Part shown: piece after piece, positions 15,510-23,738 of the stretch
Layout of the letters: each line of letters begins with the position of its first letter
How positions within the stretch are numbered: the first letter of the stretch is position 1
DNA from: Gammaproteobacteria bacterium
Lineage (GTDB): Bacteria > Pseudomonadota > Gammaproteobacteria > Steroidobacterales > Steroidobacteraceae
Direction of reading: 5' to 3'
Assembly (NCBI GenBank): GCA_028293725.1
Contig: JAQGOE010000103.1
Location: forward strand, 1 to 24,318
DNA length: 24,318 nucleotides
Program-made: the position numbers and the translations under genes
The notes under the pieces: generated by a model
What the model was told of the DNA's origin: nothing
The model's database searches: none
What the model saw: the letters and a program-made list of their open reading frames with translations, nothing else

Positions 15510-15563
15510 TCGCCGTTGACGGGGAAAATCCCGACTATCCCAGTATGAGCGAGGAGGGCGGTC

Positions 15564-17390
15564 ATGCGTTCAAGCATACTTGGTGCCGTGTTGAACTCGG
15601 CGGCGATGCTCGCTGCAGTTCTGCTTCTCTCCAACGCCGCGATGGCGCAGACGCCCGCGGCGGAATCGGACTCGTCTTCGAAGACCGTTCCCGTCTACGA
15701 CCCCTATCCACCCGGCATACTCCCCGCCGATTTGAATTCGGAACTCGCCAGGGTGTTGCGGGAGGTGGATTTCATCGAGGCGCGAGCGCTCGCCCAGTGG
15801 CGGGCGTTGACCCCTCCGGTTCTGACAGGTCAGCCGCCAAAACTGCAGGGCACGGGCACCGCGGCTCTCGAGACGCTCGGCGAGCTCATGAATTACGACC
15901 GGAACATCTCGCCTTTCAGGGACATCGCTTGCGCATCCTGCCACATGCCGTACGTGGGCTTCAGCGGACCGATCCCATCAGTGAATCTAACGATGATCGC
16001 GTATCCCGGAACAGTTCACTTCCGGGCCGGCAAGCGGACGGCACAGCGCTATACCTACGCGCCGTTCTTCCCCGTACTGCAGTACAACCAGGTACAGGGC
16101 GCTTTCTTCGGCGGCAACTTCTGGGATTCACGTGCGACGGGGTATCTGCTGCGTAGTCCCGACGCGGAGCAGGCCCAGGGTCCGCCAGTGGATACGCAGG
16201 AAATGGGCAGCCCGGATACGGCCTGCATCGCGTTCAAGCTTCAGAAGGCCAAATACCGGTCGCTCATCGAGGAAATCTGGGGAAAGGGTACCCTCGACAT
16301 CGACTTTCCGGCGGTGACCGAGAAGATTTGCGCGTTGCCCGGAGGGGCAGCCATATTCGGTACTAACACCACTCCGGTACCCCTGGGTCCGGAGGAGCGG
16401 ACCCGCGCCGACCAGGTGTACGACCATTGGGCGCAGGCGCTGGACGCCTACGAGCAGTCGGTGCAGGTCAGCGCGTTCTCGTCGAAATTCGACGCCTCGC
16501 TGGCGCCCACACCCACGTACACGCTGACGGCGGAGGAGCAGGCCGGCTACAACCTGTTCCGTGGCAAAGCGAATTGCAACTCATGCCATCTGGACGGCAG
16601 GTCGACCGCCCCCACGCCGCCCCCACCGGCAGGGACCGCGCCGAACGGCCAGGACACCGGGGCCACGGCCGACACGAGGCCGCTGTTCACCTGCTTCGGT
16701 TCCGCCAATCTCGGCCTGCCCCTGAATCCCAGGGATGCCTTCTATTATCAGAACAAACCGGATTTCTTCGGGTTCACCGCCAATCCTTATGGCTTCGGCT
16801 ACCGGGATCTGGGATTGGGCACTTTCCTCAGAAGCGGCTTCGGCTCCTGGCCGAGTCCGAACGCGACCTGGACACAATTCGCGCCCGTCAGCGATGGGCA
16901 GATGCAGACCTCCTCAGCGCGCAATGTCGCGATGGCGCCGCCGCAGTGTTCCACCACCGAGGCGCCCGGGCCTTATTTCCAGAAGGAGTTCTTTCACAAC
17001 GGCTACATCAAGAGCCTCAAGCAGCTCGTCCACTTTTACAACACGCGCGACGTGTACAAATTCAACGTCACTTCCGGACACTGTCCGCCCGGTAAGACGG
17101 AGAAGGTGGACTGTTGGCCGATGCCGGAAGTCGAGAACAACCTGGACAAGACCGTTGGCAACCTCCAGTTGACGGACCAGGAGGAGGATCAGATCGTCGC
17201 CTTCCTGCAAACGCTCACGGATGGTTTCACCCGGCCTTACGCCAACAGCGATACCTTTACGGGCGCTTGCATGAAGGGCGGTTCGGCCAAGACTCAGGGT
17301 AATGAGTTTCTCATCCCGACTCCGCCGCTCCCGGCGTGTACCGCAGCGGTCTGCGGCGTCCCGCCGTTACCCACGACGCCTATTCCCTAG
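15564..17390 (+). CDS. Di-haem cytochrome c peroxidase / MauG-like protein
   Basis: A 608-aa periplasmic protein with a signal peptide (1-29, AMA-QT) and two CxxCH haem sites: CASCH at 123-127 and CNSCH at 338-342. Family motifs include ELMNYDRNISPFRDIACASCH, FWDSRA (186-191), QEMGSP (212-217) and the second-domain motif LTAEEQAGYNLFRGKANCNSCH. The C-terminal ligand region is SARNVAMAPP..FFHNGYIKSLKQLVHFYN (451-492, with H478), followed by LTDQEEDQIVAFLQTLTDGF. It is much longer than bacterial CcpA or MauG (about 330-370 aa). The excess is an N-terminal extension, a segment of about 100 residues between the second haem and RNVAM, and a Cys/Pro-rich tail. Peroxidase or substrate-oxidising roles are both possible. 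AGGAGG lies 6-8 nt before the ATG. The fibronectin-like gene follows after 44 bp. Confidence 0.9.
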   Translation: MRSSILGAVLNSAAMLAAVLLLSNAAMAQTPAAESDSSSKTVPVYDPYPPGILPADLNSELARVLREVDFIEARALAQWRALTPPVLTGQPPKLQGTGTAALETLGELMNYDRNISPFRDIACASCHMPYVGFSGPIPSVNLTMIAYPGTVHFRAGKRTAQRYTYAPFFPVLQYNQVQGAFFGGNFWDSRATGYLLRSPDAEQAQGPPVDTQEMGSPDTACIAFKLQKAKYRSLIEEIWGKGTLDIDFPAVTEKICALPGGAAIFGTNTTPVPLGPEERTRADQVYDHWAQALDAYEQSVQVSAFSSKFDASLAPTPTYTLTAEEQAGYNLFRGKANCNSCHLDGRSTAPTPPPPAGTAPNGQDTGATADTRPLFTCFGSANLGLPLNPRDAFYYQNKPDFFGFTANPYGFGYRDLGLGTFLRSGFGSWPSPNATWTQFAPVSDGQMQTSSARNVAMAPPQCSTTEAPGPYFQKEFFHNGYIKSLKQLVHFYNTRDVYKFNVTSGHCPPGKTEKVDCWPMPEVENNLDKTVGNLQLTDQEEDQIVAFLQTLTDGFTRPYANSDTFTGACMKGGSAKTQGNEFLIPTPPLPACTAAVCGVPPLPTTPIP

Positions 17391-17422
17391 GGCGTGATTC
17401 ACGAGATAAGGCAATAGAGTAT

Positions 17423-17428
17423 GGGAGG
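17423..17428 (+). promoter_or_regulatory. Ribosome binding site GGGAGG deciding a GTG start
   Basis: GGGAGG lies 6 nt before the GTG at 17435. No ATG of the same frame close to the signal peptide has a comparable site, so this element sets the start of the fibronectin-like gene. Confidence 0.6.
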
Positions 17429-17434
17429 CTTCCA

Positions 17435-17920
17435 GTGAGCGCACTACACACGAAAACAGCGATTGCGGCTGCGCTTGCCAGCCTGCTCTTTTTGAACTCG
17501 GGCGTCGCTCAGCAGGTTAAGGCGTACGTTGCGAAGCAGGAGCCTCCGGCCGCGAAGGCCCCGCGCGTGCAGATCACGCGGGGCCCGGAGCTCGAATTGG
17601 CCGACGAGAATTCGGCCACCATCAGATGGACGAGCAATAATCCCGGCGGCTCCGATGAGCACTTCGGGGTCATCCATTACGGTACGAGTCCCAAAGAGCT
17701 CAACCAGACCGCGAAATCGCACATCCGATTGAATCAGAAACACGCGGATACGATATTTCGGGTGAGCCTGGAGGGTCTCGCGCCGCGGACGACGTACTAC
17801 TACACGGTTGATTCGACGCAAGCGAGTGGCGCTAGCGACGGCTTGAAGGGTTCCGTTGCGAAATTCACGACTCCCGGCCCCGGCCAGCGAATCGTGAATT
17901 TCCCGCAACCGCGGGGCTAA
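17435..17920 (+). CDS. Exported fibronectin type III / purple-acid-phosphatase-N-like protein
   Basis: A 161-aa protein with a signal peptide (about 1-25, ending SGVAQ) and one Ig-like beta-sandwich domain (about 43-147). The domain runs from RVQITRGPELELADENSATIRWTSNNPGGSDEHFGVIHYG to LEGLAPRTTYYYTVDSTQASG and VAKFTTPG. The pattern matches the N-terminal domain of purple acid phosphatases and fibronectin type III modules, but no phosphatase domain follows, so a binding or structural role is more likely. The start is a GTG with GGGAGG 6 nt upstream; the open frame further upstream overlaps the di-haem gene and is not needed. It sits 44 bp after the di-haem gene and is probably co-transcribed. 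It converges with the UrcA gene, 22 bp away. Confidence 0.82.
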   Translation: MSALHTKTAIAAALASLLFLNSGVAQQVKAYVAKQEPPAAKAPRVQITRGPELELADENSATIRWTSNNPGGSDEHFGVIHYGTSPKELNQTAKSHIRLNQKHADTIFRVSLEGLAPRTTYYYTVDSTQASGASDGLKGSVAKFTTPGPGQRIVNFPQPRG

Positions 17921-17942
17921 GTCGAGCCCATCGACGCGGTGG

Positions 17943-18368
17943 CTAGCTCGCGCTCACCTTCGTAGTGCCGGTGTTGCCGCTGTTTGCTGCTGCAATCGCG
18001 GCCGTCACCTGTTTCATAGCCCCGGCAGTCGCCTCGCTTACGCACGTGCCGTCATCGTCCGGCGCGTCCAGAGGGTCCGCGGCCGACAGCTCGTCGCAGG
18101 CCTCCCTGGCAGTTTCTCTTACGCGATTCTTGAGCTCCGTCGCGCCTGAAGACGTGGAGAGATCGAGGTTCGCATAGCTTACAGCGCGCTCGAAGCTGTA
18201 CTGCACGATTGGGATCCCGTCCGAGCGCCCAACCGTCGTCACCTGTACCGGTTTGCCCTGGATGGTGATCTGAGAGTTCTGCGCCTTCTCTTGAGCAATC
18301 GCCGCACCACTGACCGCTGCGAGAGCGAGTGTCAAGGGAAGTGCGAATTTGAATATTGAATAGGTCAT
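17943..18368 (-). CDS. UrcA family protein, exported
   Basis: A 141-aa protein with a signal peptide (1-25, AAIA-QE) and the UrcA signature (about 60-95): ERAVSYANLDLSTSSGATELKNRVRETAREACDEL. Two cysteines, C91 and C109, are placed as the usual disulfide pair around an acidic loop (DAPDDDGTC). UrcA proteins are small periplasmic proteins of unknown role, common in some Alpha- and Gammaproteobacteria. The ATG at 18368 has AGGAG 7 nt upstream; a frame-open extension of 22 codons lacks a signal-like start. It lies 118 bp downstream of mntH on the same strand, so it may be a separate unit. That gap contains a lone TTTCA half-site. Confidence 0.88.
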   Translation of the reverse strand: MTYSIFKFALPLTLALAAVSGAAIAQEKAQNSQITIQGKPVQVTTVGRSDGIPIVQYSFERAVSYANLDLSTSSGATELKNRVRETAREACDELSAADPLDAPDDDGTCVSEATAGAMKQVTAAIAAANSGNTGTTKVSAS

Positions 18369-18486
18369 GTCATGTCTCCTCAGTATCTGGCGTGTGGAAA
18401 TGCCGCCAGGAGGTGAAGAGCGTGACTGACGCATGAGCCATCTCGATTTCGAACACCCCGTCTCGAGTTTCAGTAGTAATCTAGCG

Positions 18487-19794
18487 TCATGAGAGCCGGA
18501 TATGTCGGATCAGCACGACGTTCAGGAGCACGATGAGGACTGTCGCGGCAATCGCTACCAGCGCGGTTCTGTTGCTCGCCACGAACTCTCTCATCACTGA
18601 TTTGCGCGAAGACAGAACGACGATAGCGATCATGGGTAGAGGCAGCGCAAGGCTCAGTACCACCTGGCTGAGGATCATCGCAGTCATCGTATTGAAACTG
18701 AGCGCAACGATGAACGCCGGCACCATGGTGATCAGGCGGCGCGCCCAGACCGGGATGGTGAATCCGACAAAGCCCTGCATGATCATCTGACCTGCCATCG
18801 TTCCGACCACCGAGCTGGAGATTCCGGAGGCCATCAACGCAACTAGAAACAACCCCGCCGCGCACGTGCCGAGTGTCGGGATCAGAGTGTGATACGCGAC
18901 CCCGATGTCTGTGATAGCCCGTCCGGACTTGCCGAACGCCGCTGCCGACATCATCACCATCGCGAGGTTGACCAAGCCTGCAAAGCCGAGCGCAATCACG
19001 ACCTCCCGGTTCGAGAAGCGCAACAGGCGGTGGCGTTCAAAGTCGCTGCGCGGTGGCGTCCTGTTCTGAGTCAATCCGGAATGCAGGTAAAGGGTATGGG
19101 GCATGATGGTCGCGCCGACGATCCCGACTGCCAGTGTGACGGCCGACCCATCCCGCAATTGCGGGACGACGGTGTGAAAGAGGGCGGCATGCCAGTCCGG
19201 CGGGGCGATGACGAGCTCGCACAGGTAGCTGAGGCCAATGACTGCGACGAGCGCGGCGATCACCAGTTCGAGCGGTCGGAAACCCCTCGTGCCGAGTTGC
19301 AGGATTACACAGGTCACGACTCCGGTAATGCTCAAGCCCCACAGGAGCGAGACGTGAAACAGCAGGGATATGCCCAGGGCACCGCCGAGGAACTCCGCAA
19401 TGTCGGTCGCTATCGCGGCGATTTCCGATGCGATCCACATGCCAAACACGGTCGGGCGAGAGAACTGTTCCCTGCAGAGCTCCGCCAGGTTACGTCCGGT
19501 GACAATGCCCAGATTTGCAGACATCCCCTGGAATAGCATTGCAACCAGGTTGGCGGACAGCACGACCCACAGCAACTCGTACCCGTAGGTCGATCCGGCT
19601 TGGATGTTGGTCGCGAAGTTTCCCGGATCCATATAACCGACCGACGCAACGAGCGCGGGACCGACGAACGGTAGCAGTGCCCGCATGCCTTTGCGGCGTC
19701 CGTCGAGCGCATCGCGCGCCGCGAGCTCGGTCTGAAATGTCGCACCGTCTGTGAGGGCGAGGCCAAGCAGAGGAGTGTTCACTGGAGGTGGCAT
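18487..19794 (-). CDS. mntH: Nramp-family divalent metal (Mn2+/Fe2+) transporter
   Basis: A 435-aa proton-coupled importer. The two metal-binding motifs are intact: DPGN (56-59) in SVGYMDPGNFATNIQAGS of TM1, and MPH (231-233) in GATIMPHTLYLHSG of TM6. The methionine in TM6 is the residue linked to selectivity for soft transition metals such as Mn, Fe and Cd over Ca and Mg. About 11 membrane helices follow the hydrophilic 40-residue N-terminus. I placed the start at the ATG at 19794 with AGGA 9 nt upstream; a GTG at 19827 would add 11 residues. It lies 99 bp downstream of the bicupin gene on the same strand, which suggests that metal supply is tied to that enzyme. No MntR- or Fur-type box was recognised in the gap. 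Confidence 0.94.
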   Translation of the reverse strand: MPPPVNTPLLGLALTDGATFQTELAARDALDGRRKGMRALLPFVGPALVASVGYMDPGNFATNIQAGSTYGYELLWVVLSANLVAMLFQGMSANLGIVTGRNLAELCREQFSRPTVFGMWIASEIAAIATDIAEFLGGALGISLLFHVSLLWGLSITGVVTCVILQLGTRGFRPLELVIAALVAVIGLSYLCELVIAPPDWHAALFHTVVPQLRDGSAVTLAVGIVGATIMPHTLYLHSGLTQNRTPPRSDFERHRLLRFSNREVVIALGFAGLVNLAMVMMSAAAFGKSGRAITDIGVAYHTLIPTLGTCAAGLFLVALMASGISSSVVGTMAGQMIMQGFVGFTIPVWARRLITMVPAFIVALSFNTMTAMILSQVVLSLALPLPMIAIVVLSSRKSVMREFVASNRTALVAIAATVLIVLLNVVLIRHIRLS

Positions 19795-19893
19795 GAGTTC
19801 GAGTCCTGGTGCTGGACCTTCCGCCACAACCCGGCCGTGTCATTGGCTGTTCGTCCCGGGTTGCGGCAGAGGTCGACCGGCGTGGCAGCGCCC

Positions 19894-21150
19894 CTAGAGC
19901 GGCATGATTCCCGGGCGGTTCCTTGGGAATTTCGCCAGCGTTTCACCGCTGATATTCAGGGTCTGCATCACCATGTCCGGCGGGCTATGGGTCAGCCAGT
20001 CGGCCAGCGAGACTTCAGCGTAGCGATCGGTCTTGAAGAGACCCAACATCACCAGGTCAGTGTCCCCTGTGTTTTCTATATAGTGACCCAGGCCCTTCTT
20101 CACATAGCCGACATCGCCTGCGCGAAAGTCAGCGGTCGCCGCCTTCGGGCCCGTGTCGAACACGGTCATCCGACCTTTACCCTGGATCCAGTACTGCCAT
20201 TCATCGGCGTTCGGATGCCAGTGCAGCTCACGCACGGCTCCCGGTTTGATCGTGAGAAGCGCGGCTGCGGTCGTAGTCGACACGGTGAACTTCGTACTGT
20301 CGACGATCTTTATGGACCCGCTTCGTGTCTGGTAGTCCGGTGCCTGCTGGCTGAACTGGTATACGTACGGGTGCGGCGGGGTGGCGCGTCCTCCTTGCGA
20401 GGCCCGCTGAGCGTCGGCCAGCGGACCCGGATCCCGGCCTTGGAAGATCCAGAGATTATCCACCGGGATATCCTTGAATACTTCCGCGGGCACGCCAAAG
20501 TTCTTGGCGAGCACGTGTGGCGGCATGTGTGCCATGAAGTCAGTCAGCAGCAGCGTGTTGAATTCCGACGCCATGCCGTTATCGAAGCCGAGCATGAACT
20601 CGCTGCCGGTCGGACCCACGCCCATCAATGAGTGCGGCAGACCCGGCGGGAAGAACCACAGATCGCCCTTCTTGACGTCGGCGACCTGCGCGCGACCGTG
20701 TTCGTCGAGGATCGAGATCCGGCACACGCCGTCCGTTACGATGGCCCACTCGGACTGCTGGTGCCAGTGTAATTCGCGGATGCCGTTCTGGCCGAGCCGC
20801 ATGTTGACTCCGGAAAAGTCCTTTGAAATCGCGAAATCCTCCTGCGTGACCTCGCGCGCCCACCCGCCATTCTGATAGCGCCTGTGGGCGTTGTTGAACG
20901 AGGCCCAGAACAATTGCATGCCGTTGACGTCAGTGGCCGGAGGATCCTGGAATGATGGGAATTGGCCCTCCAGCGCCTCATTCCGCGGGCCCGGGTTGTC
21001 CAGGCCTGTGGGGCTCTTGCCGTTGACCCGACCCTCCGGTGGCCGGTCCGGATTGCCAAAGGTGGCCGCGCTTGCCACGCCGGCCATGCCCAGTGCGGCG
21101 GCCGACGCCGTAGCGCCGCGGAGGAGCTTTCGTCGTGTTAAGATAGTCAT
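19894..21150 (-). CDS. oxdC: Oxalate decarboxylase-family bicupin, Tat-exported
   Basis: A 418-aa two-cupin protein. A twin-arginine signal (TRRKLLRGATASAAALG, residues 5-21, cleavage near VASA) predicts export of the folded protein. Cupin 1 has H128, H130, E134 (ELHWHQQSEW) and H173 (PPGLPHSLMG). Cupin 2 has H310, H312, E317 (ELHWHPNADEW) and H356 (KKGLGHYIEN). These are the Mn ligands of oxalate decarboxylase, which splits oxalate to formate and CO2. The lid that is SENST in Bacillus subtilis OxdC appears as SEFNT (195-199), keeping the catalytic Glu (E196) but changing its neighbours. The ATG at 21150 is preceded by a weak GAGA; an upstream TTG start would bury the Tat motif. A Cys-rich lipoprotein gene ends 27 bp upstream, and mntH starts 99 bp downstream. 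Confidence 0.88.
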   Translation of the reverse strand: MTILTRRKLLRGATASAAALGMAGVASAATFGNPDRPPEGRVNGKSPTGLDNPGPRNEALEGQFPSFQDPPATDVNGMQLFWASFNNAHRRYQNGGWAREVTQEDFAISKDFSGVNMRLGQNGIRELHWHQQSEWAIVTDGVCRISILDEHGRAQVADVKKGDLWFFPPGLPHSLMGVGPTGSEFMLGFDNGMASEFNTLLLTDFMAHMPPHVLAKNFGVPAEVFKDIPVDNLWIFQGRDPGPLADAQRASQGGRATPPHPYVYQFSQQAPDYQTRSGSIKIVDSTKFTVSTTTAAALLTIKPGAVRELHWHPNADEWQYWIQGKGRMTVFDTGPKAATADFRAGDVGYVKKGLGHYIENTGDTDLVMLGLFKTDRYAEVSLADWLTHSPPDMVMQTLNISGETLAKFPRNRPGIMPL

Positions 21151-21177
21151 GTTGTGTCTCAAATGCGGTGCACGCAA

Positions 21178-21399
21178 TTACTCGGGACGCCCGGTGAGGG
21201 CCATGGGTGTTGTCGCCGCTGCCAAGGGCGCTGCTGTTGAACGGGGACAGGCTTGGCAGTCACCGCTTCCTTCGTGCTGAGGGCAACTGAGTTCGCTTCC
21301 CGCGAGGCAGTAGTAACCTCCGGAAAGAACGGGTTGCATATTGGCGCAACCGGCCGACATACCAGCGACGAACAAACACGCGCTCATTGAGCGAAACAT
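21178..21399 (-). CDS. Small Cys-rich lipoprotein, hypothetical
   Basis: A 73-aa protein with a short signal peptide and a lipobox-like MSAGC (C18). The mature part carries four more cysteines, C31, C39, C48 and C51, plus H42, in YYCLAGSELSCPQHEGSGDCQACP. A CxxC pair with a nearby His suggests metal binding or disulfides. The end is Ala/Pro/Thr-rich. AGGAGG sits 5 nt before the ATG, a strong site. The gene ends 27 bp before the bicupin gene, so the two are probably one transcript. A TTTCA-CT-CGAAA element lies about 90 bp upstream. I know no named family. Confidence 0.72.
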   Translation of the reverse strand: MFRSMSACLFVAGMSAGCANMQPVLSGGYYCLAGSELSCPQHEGSGDCQACPRSTAAPLAAATTPMALTGRPE

Positions 21400-21490
21400 A
21401 GATGCCTCCTGTTTGGCTCGAACAATTCGAGCCGAGGGGAGGAGTATCGTTGTTAGGAATCACTCGCGTGTTTCCATTCACAACCGGCAG

Positions 21491-21504
21491 GTTTCACTCG
21501 AAAC
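21491..21504. promoter_or_regulatory. Dyad GTTTCA-CT-CGAAAC, candidate operator
   Basis: GTTTCACTCGAAAC has perfect 5-bp outer arms (GTTTC/GAAAC) and matches the TTTCA-N2-TGAAA form with one mismatch. It lies between the paoC stop (21528) and the Cys-rich lipoprotein start (21399), so it would act on the lipoprotein-bicupin unit. Confidence 0.45.
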
Positions 21505-21527
21505 ACTGCCGCACATCCCGCGGACCG

Positions 21528-23738
21528 CTAGCCTGTCAGATCGGGCATCCTGGCGAGAAGCTTGTCGAGTGTCACCGGATAGTCGCGCACCCGCACGCCG
21601 GTTGCGTTGTAGATCGCATTCGCGACGGCCGCGGCCACGCCGCAAATTCCGAGCTCCCCGACGCCCTTGGCCTTCATCGGGTTCGCCACCGGATCGGTCT
21701 CGTCGAGGAAGATCACCTCTTGGTGCTGAATGTCGGCGTGAACGGGCACTTCGTAGCCGGCGAGATCGTGATTGACGAAGAAACCCAGTCGCTTGTCGAC
21801 CGCGAGCGCTTCCATGAGTGCTCCGCCGACGCCCATGGTCATTGCGCCGATCATCTGGCTGCGCGCTGTCTTCGGATTCAGGATACGGCCCGCCGCGCAG
21901 ACGGCAAGCATGCGCCGCACGCGAATCTCCGCCGTCAGGGCATCGACACCGACTTCGACGAAATGCGCGCCGAAGGTCGTTTCCGCGTACGTCTTGTCGA
22001 GGTCGCCGTATTCGATGGCATCTTCCGCGGTGAGGCCGGTCTCCCCTGCGGCTTGGCCGAGGGGCACGCTGCGAGCGCCTGAGCTGACTTGGCCGTCCGC
22101 GAACACTGCATCAGCGGCGTTGAAGCCGGACTTCCGTGCGACGGCTTCGCGCAGTTTGACGCAAGCCGCGAAGACGCCGGAAGTTGAGTTGGTGGCGCCG
22201 AATTGACCGCCGGAACCGCACGAAGCCGGGAAGGCGGTATCACCGAGGCGGACCACGACCTTGTCGAGTGGCACGCCCATCATCTCCGCCGCGGTCTGCG
22301 CGATGATCGTGTAGCTGCCCGTGCCGATGTCGGTCATGTCGGTCTCTACCGTCACGACGCCGTGATTGTCGAGCCGGACGCGTGCGGCCGACTTTTGTAC
22401 CACACTGCCGCGGATCGCCGCGGCGACACCGCTGCCGACGAGCCAACGCCCTTCGCGTGTGGCGCCAGGCCGTGGATTGCGCCTGCTCCATCCGAAGCGA
22501 TCCGCACCGACGCGCAGGCATTGGACAAAGGCGCGCCGCGAGAAGGGCCGCATGGGATTTTCGGGATCGACCTGCGTGTCGTTGCGGATCCGGAATGCGA
22601 CGGGATCCATGGCGAGCTTCCCGGCCATTTCGTCGATCGCAATCTCCAGCGCCATCAGGCCGGTCGCCTCGCCCGGCGCGCGCATGGAATTGCCTTCGGC
22701 GAGATCGAGAACGGCGAGCCGTGTGGCCGTCATCCGGTTCGCGCCAGCATAGAGGAGTCGAGTCGGGTTGACCGCGCCGTCGGCCTTACCGCCCGGCAGG
22801 TTGCCGGACCAACACTCATGGCCTATTGCTGTGATGTCGCCGTCGCGTGTCGCGCCGATGCGGATGCGCTGGATCGTGGCGGGTCGATGCGTCGTGTTGT
22901 TGGGTATCAACGGCCGCGTCAGCGCCACCTTCACCGGCCGACCGGCCGCACGGGCGCCGAGAGCAGCGAGGACTGCGTCGGAACGCACCCACAGCTTGCT
23001 GCCGAAACCGCCCCCGATGTAGGGCGAAATCAGGCGGACATTCTCCTTCGGGATACCAAGCGTCTGCGCCAGGTCACCCCGGCTCTGGTCGAGCATCTGG
23101 GTCGATGTCCACACCGTGACCTTGCCCCCATTCCACGCCGCGATCGAAGCGTGCGGCTCCATCATCGAGTGGCTGTGGTCCGGCGTCGTATAAGTCGCAT
23201 CGAGTTGGACCGTCGCCGCCGCGAACGCGCCGGCGAAATCACCCACCGCGGTATCAGCCGCGCCGGTGGTGATGCCCGTGGGCTTGGTCGCTGAGTCTTT
23301 CGCCGCGGCGAGGTCGAATGATCCTCGAGCCTTGACGTAGTCGACGCGGACCAGCTGCGCCGCGGCGCGCGCTTGCTCGAACGTCTCTGCCACCACCAGC
23401 GCGATCGCCTGATGGTAGTGTTGGATCTCGGGGCCGCCGAGAAGCCTGGCGGTGTTGCGCTCGGCCCTGCCGAGCGGCCCGGCATTGCTCGCCGTCACGA
23501 TGACCCTAACGCCGGGCGCGGATCTCGCGGCGGTCAGATCGATGGAAGCGATCCGGCCCTTTGCGATGGCCGAGCCGATCACGTACCCATACGCCGGGTT
23601 GGGCGCGATGTCGTGCCACTCATAGGCGTAGGGTGCGGTGCCGGTGGTCTTTCGCGGCCCATCGATCCGATCGATCGGTTGGCCGACCACCTTGAGCTGG
23701 TCGATCGGATTGGTGCTCGCGGGGACGTCAAACTTCAT
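21528..23738 (-). CDS. paoC: Aldehyde oxidoreductase molybdenum-binding subunit
   Basis: A 736-aa large subunit of the xanthine oxidase family, close in length to E. coli PaoC (about 730 aa). It begins with the small alpha/beta domain ([24 protein letters not shown]). It continues with the molybdopterin-binding segments [38 protein letters not shown] and [11 protein letters not shown], then [22 protein letters not shown]. The catalytic glutamate is E695 in GVGELGICG near the C-terminus. The family hydroxylates aldehydes to carboxylic acids in the periplasm, using a molybdopterin cytosine dinucleotide cofactor. Its ATG overlaps the paoB stop (ATGA), the classic coupled arrangement. The iron-sulfur subunit PaoA would be expected further upstream on this strand, outside the window. 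Confidence 0.95.
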   Translation of the reverse strand: MKFDVPASTNPIDQLKVVGQPIDRIDGPRKTTGTAPYAYEWHDIAPNPAYGYVIGSAIAKGRIASIDLTAARSAPGVRVIVTASNAGPLGRAERNTARLLGGPEIQHYHQAIALVVAETFEQARAAAQLVRVDYVKARGSFDLAAAKDSATKPTGITTGAADTAVGDFAGAFAAATVQLDATYTTPDHSHSMMEPHASIAAWNGGKVTVWTSTQMLDQSRGDLAQTLGIPKENVRLISPYIGGGFGSKLWVRSDAVLAALGARAAGRPVKVALTRPLIPNNTTHRPATIQRIRIGATRDGDITAIGHECWSGNLPGGKADGAVNPTRLLYAGANRMTATRLAVLDLAEGNSMRAPGEATGLMALEIAIDEMAGKLAMDPVAFRIRNDTQVDPENPMRPFSRRAFVQCLRVGADRFGWSRRNPRPGATREGRWLVGSGVAAAIRGSVVQKSAARVRLDNHGVVTVETDMTDIGTGSYTIIAQTAAEMMGVPLDKVVVRLGDTAFPASCGSGGQFGATNSTSGVFAACVKLREAVARKSGFNAADAVFADGQVSSGARSVPLGQAAGETGLTAEDAIEYGDLDKTYAETTFGAHFVEVGVDALTAEIRVRRMLAVCAAGRILNPKTARSQMIGAMTMGVGGALMEALAVDKRLGFFVNHDLAGYEVPVHADIQHQEVIFLDETDPVANPMKAKGVGELGICGVAAAVANAIYNATGVRVRDYPVTLDKLLARMPDLTG

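Noticed and set aside
15404..16156. Plus-strand frame of 250 codons starting with TTG at the end of the HTH gene
   Set aside because: Most of it is out of frame with the di-haem gene, and its first part covers the phased repeats and likely promoter; there is no ribosome site and no family resemblance.
18889..19536. Plus-strand frame of 215 codons opposite mntH
   Set aside because: Antisense of a clear Nramp gene; Arg/Asp/Gln-rich with no motif.
22203..23294. Plus-strand frame of 363 codons opposite paoC (and another at 21402-22082)
   Set aside because: Both are antisense frames of a well-supported molybdoenzyme subunit; no domains, and biased composition.
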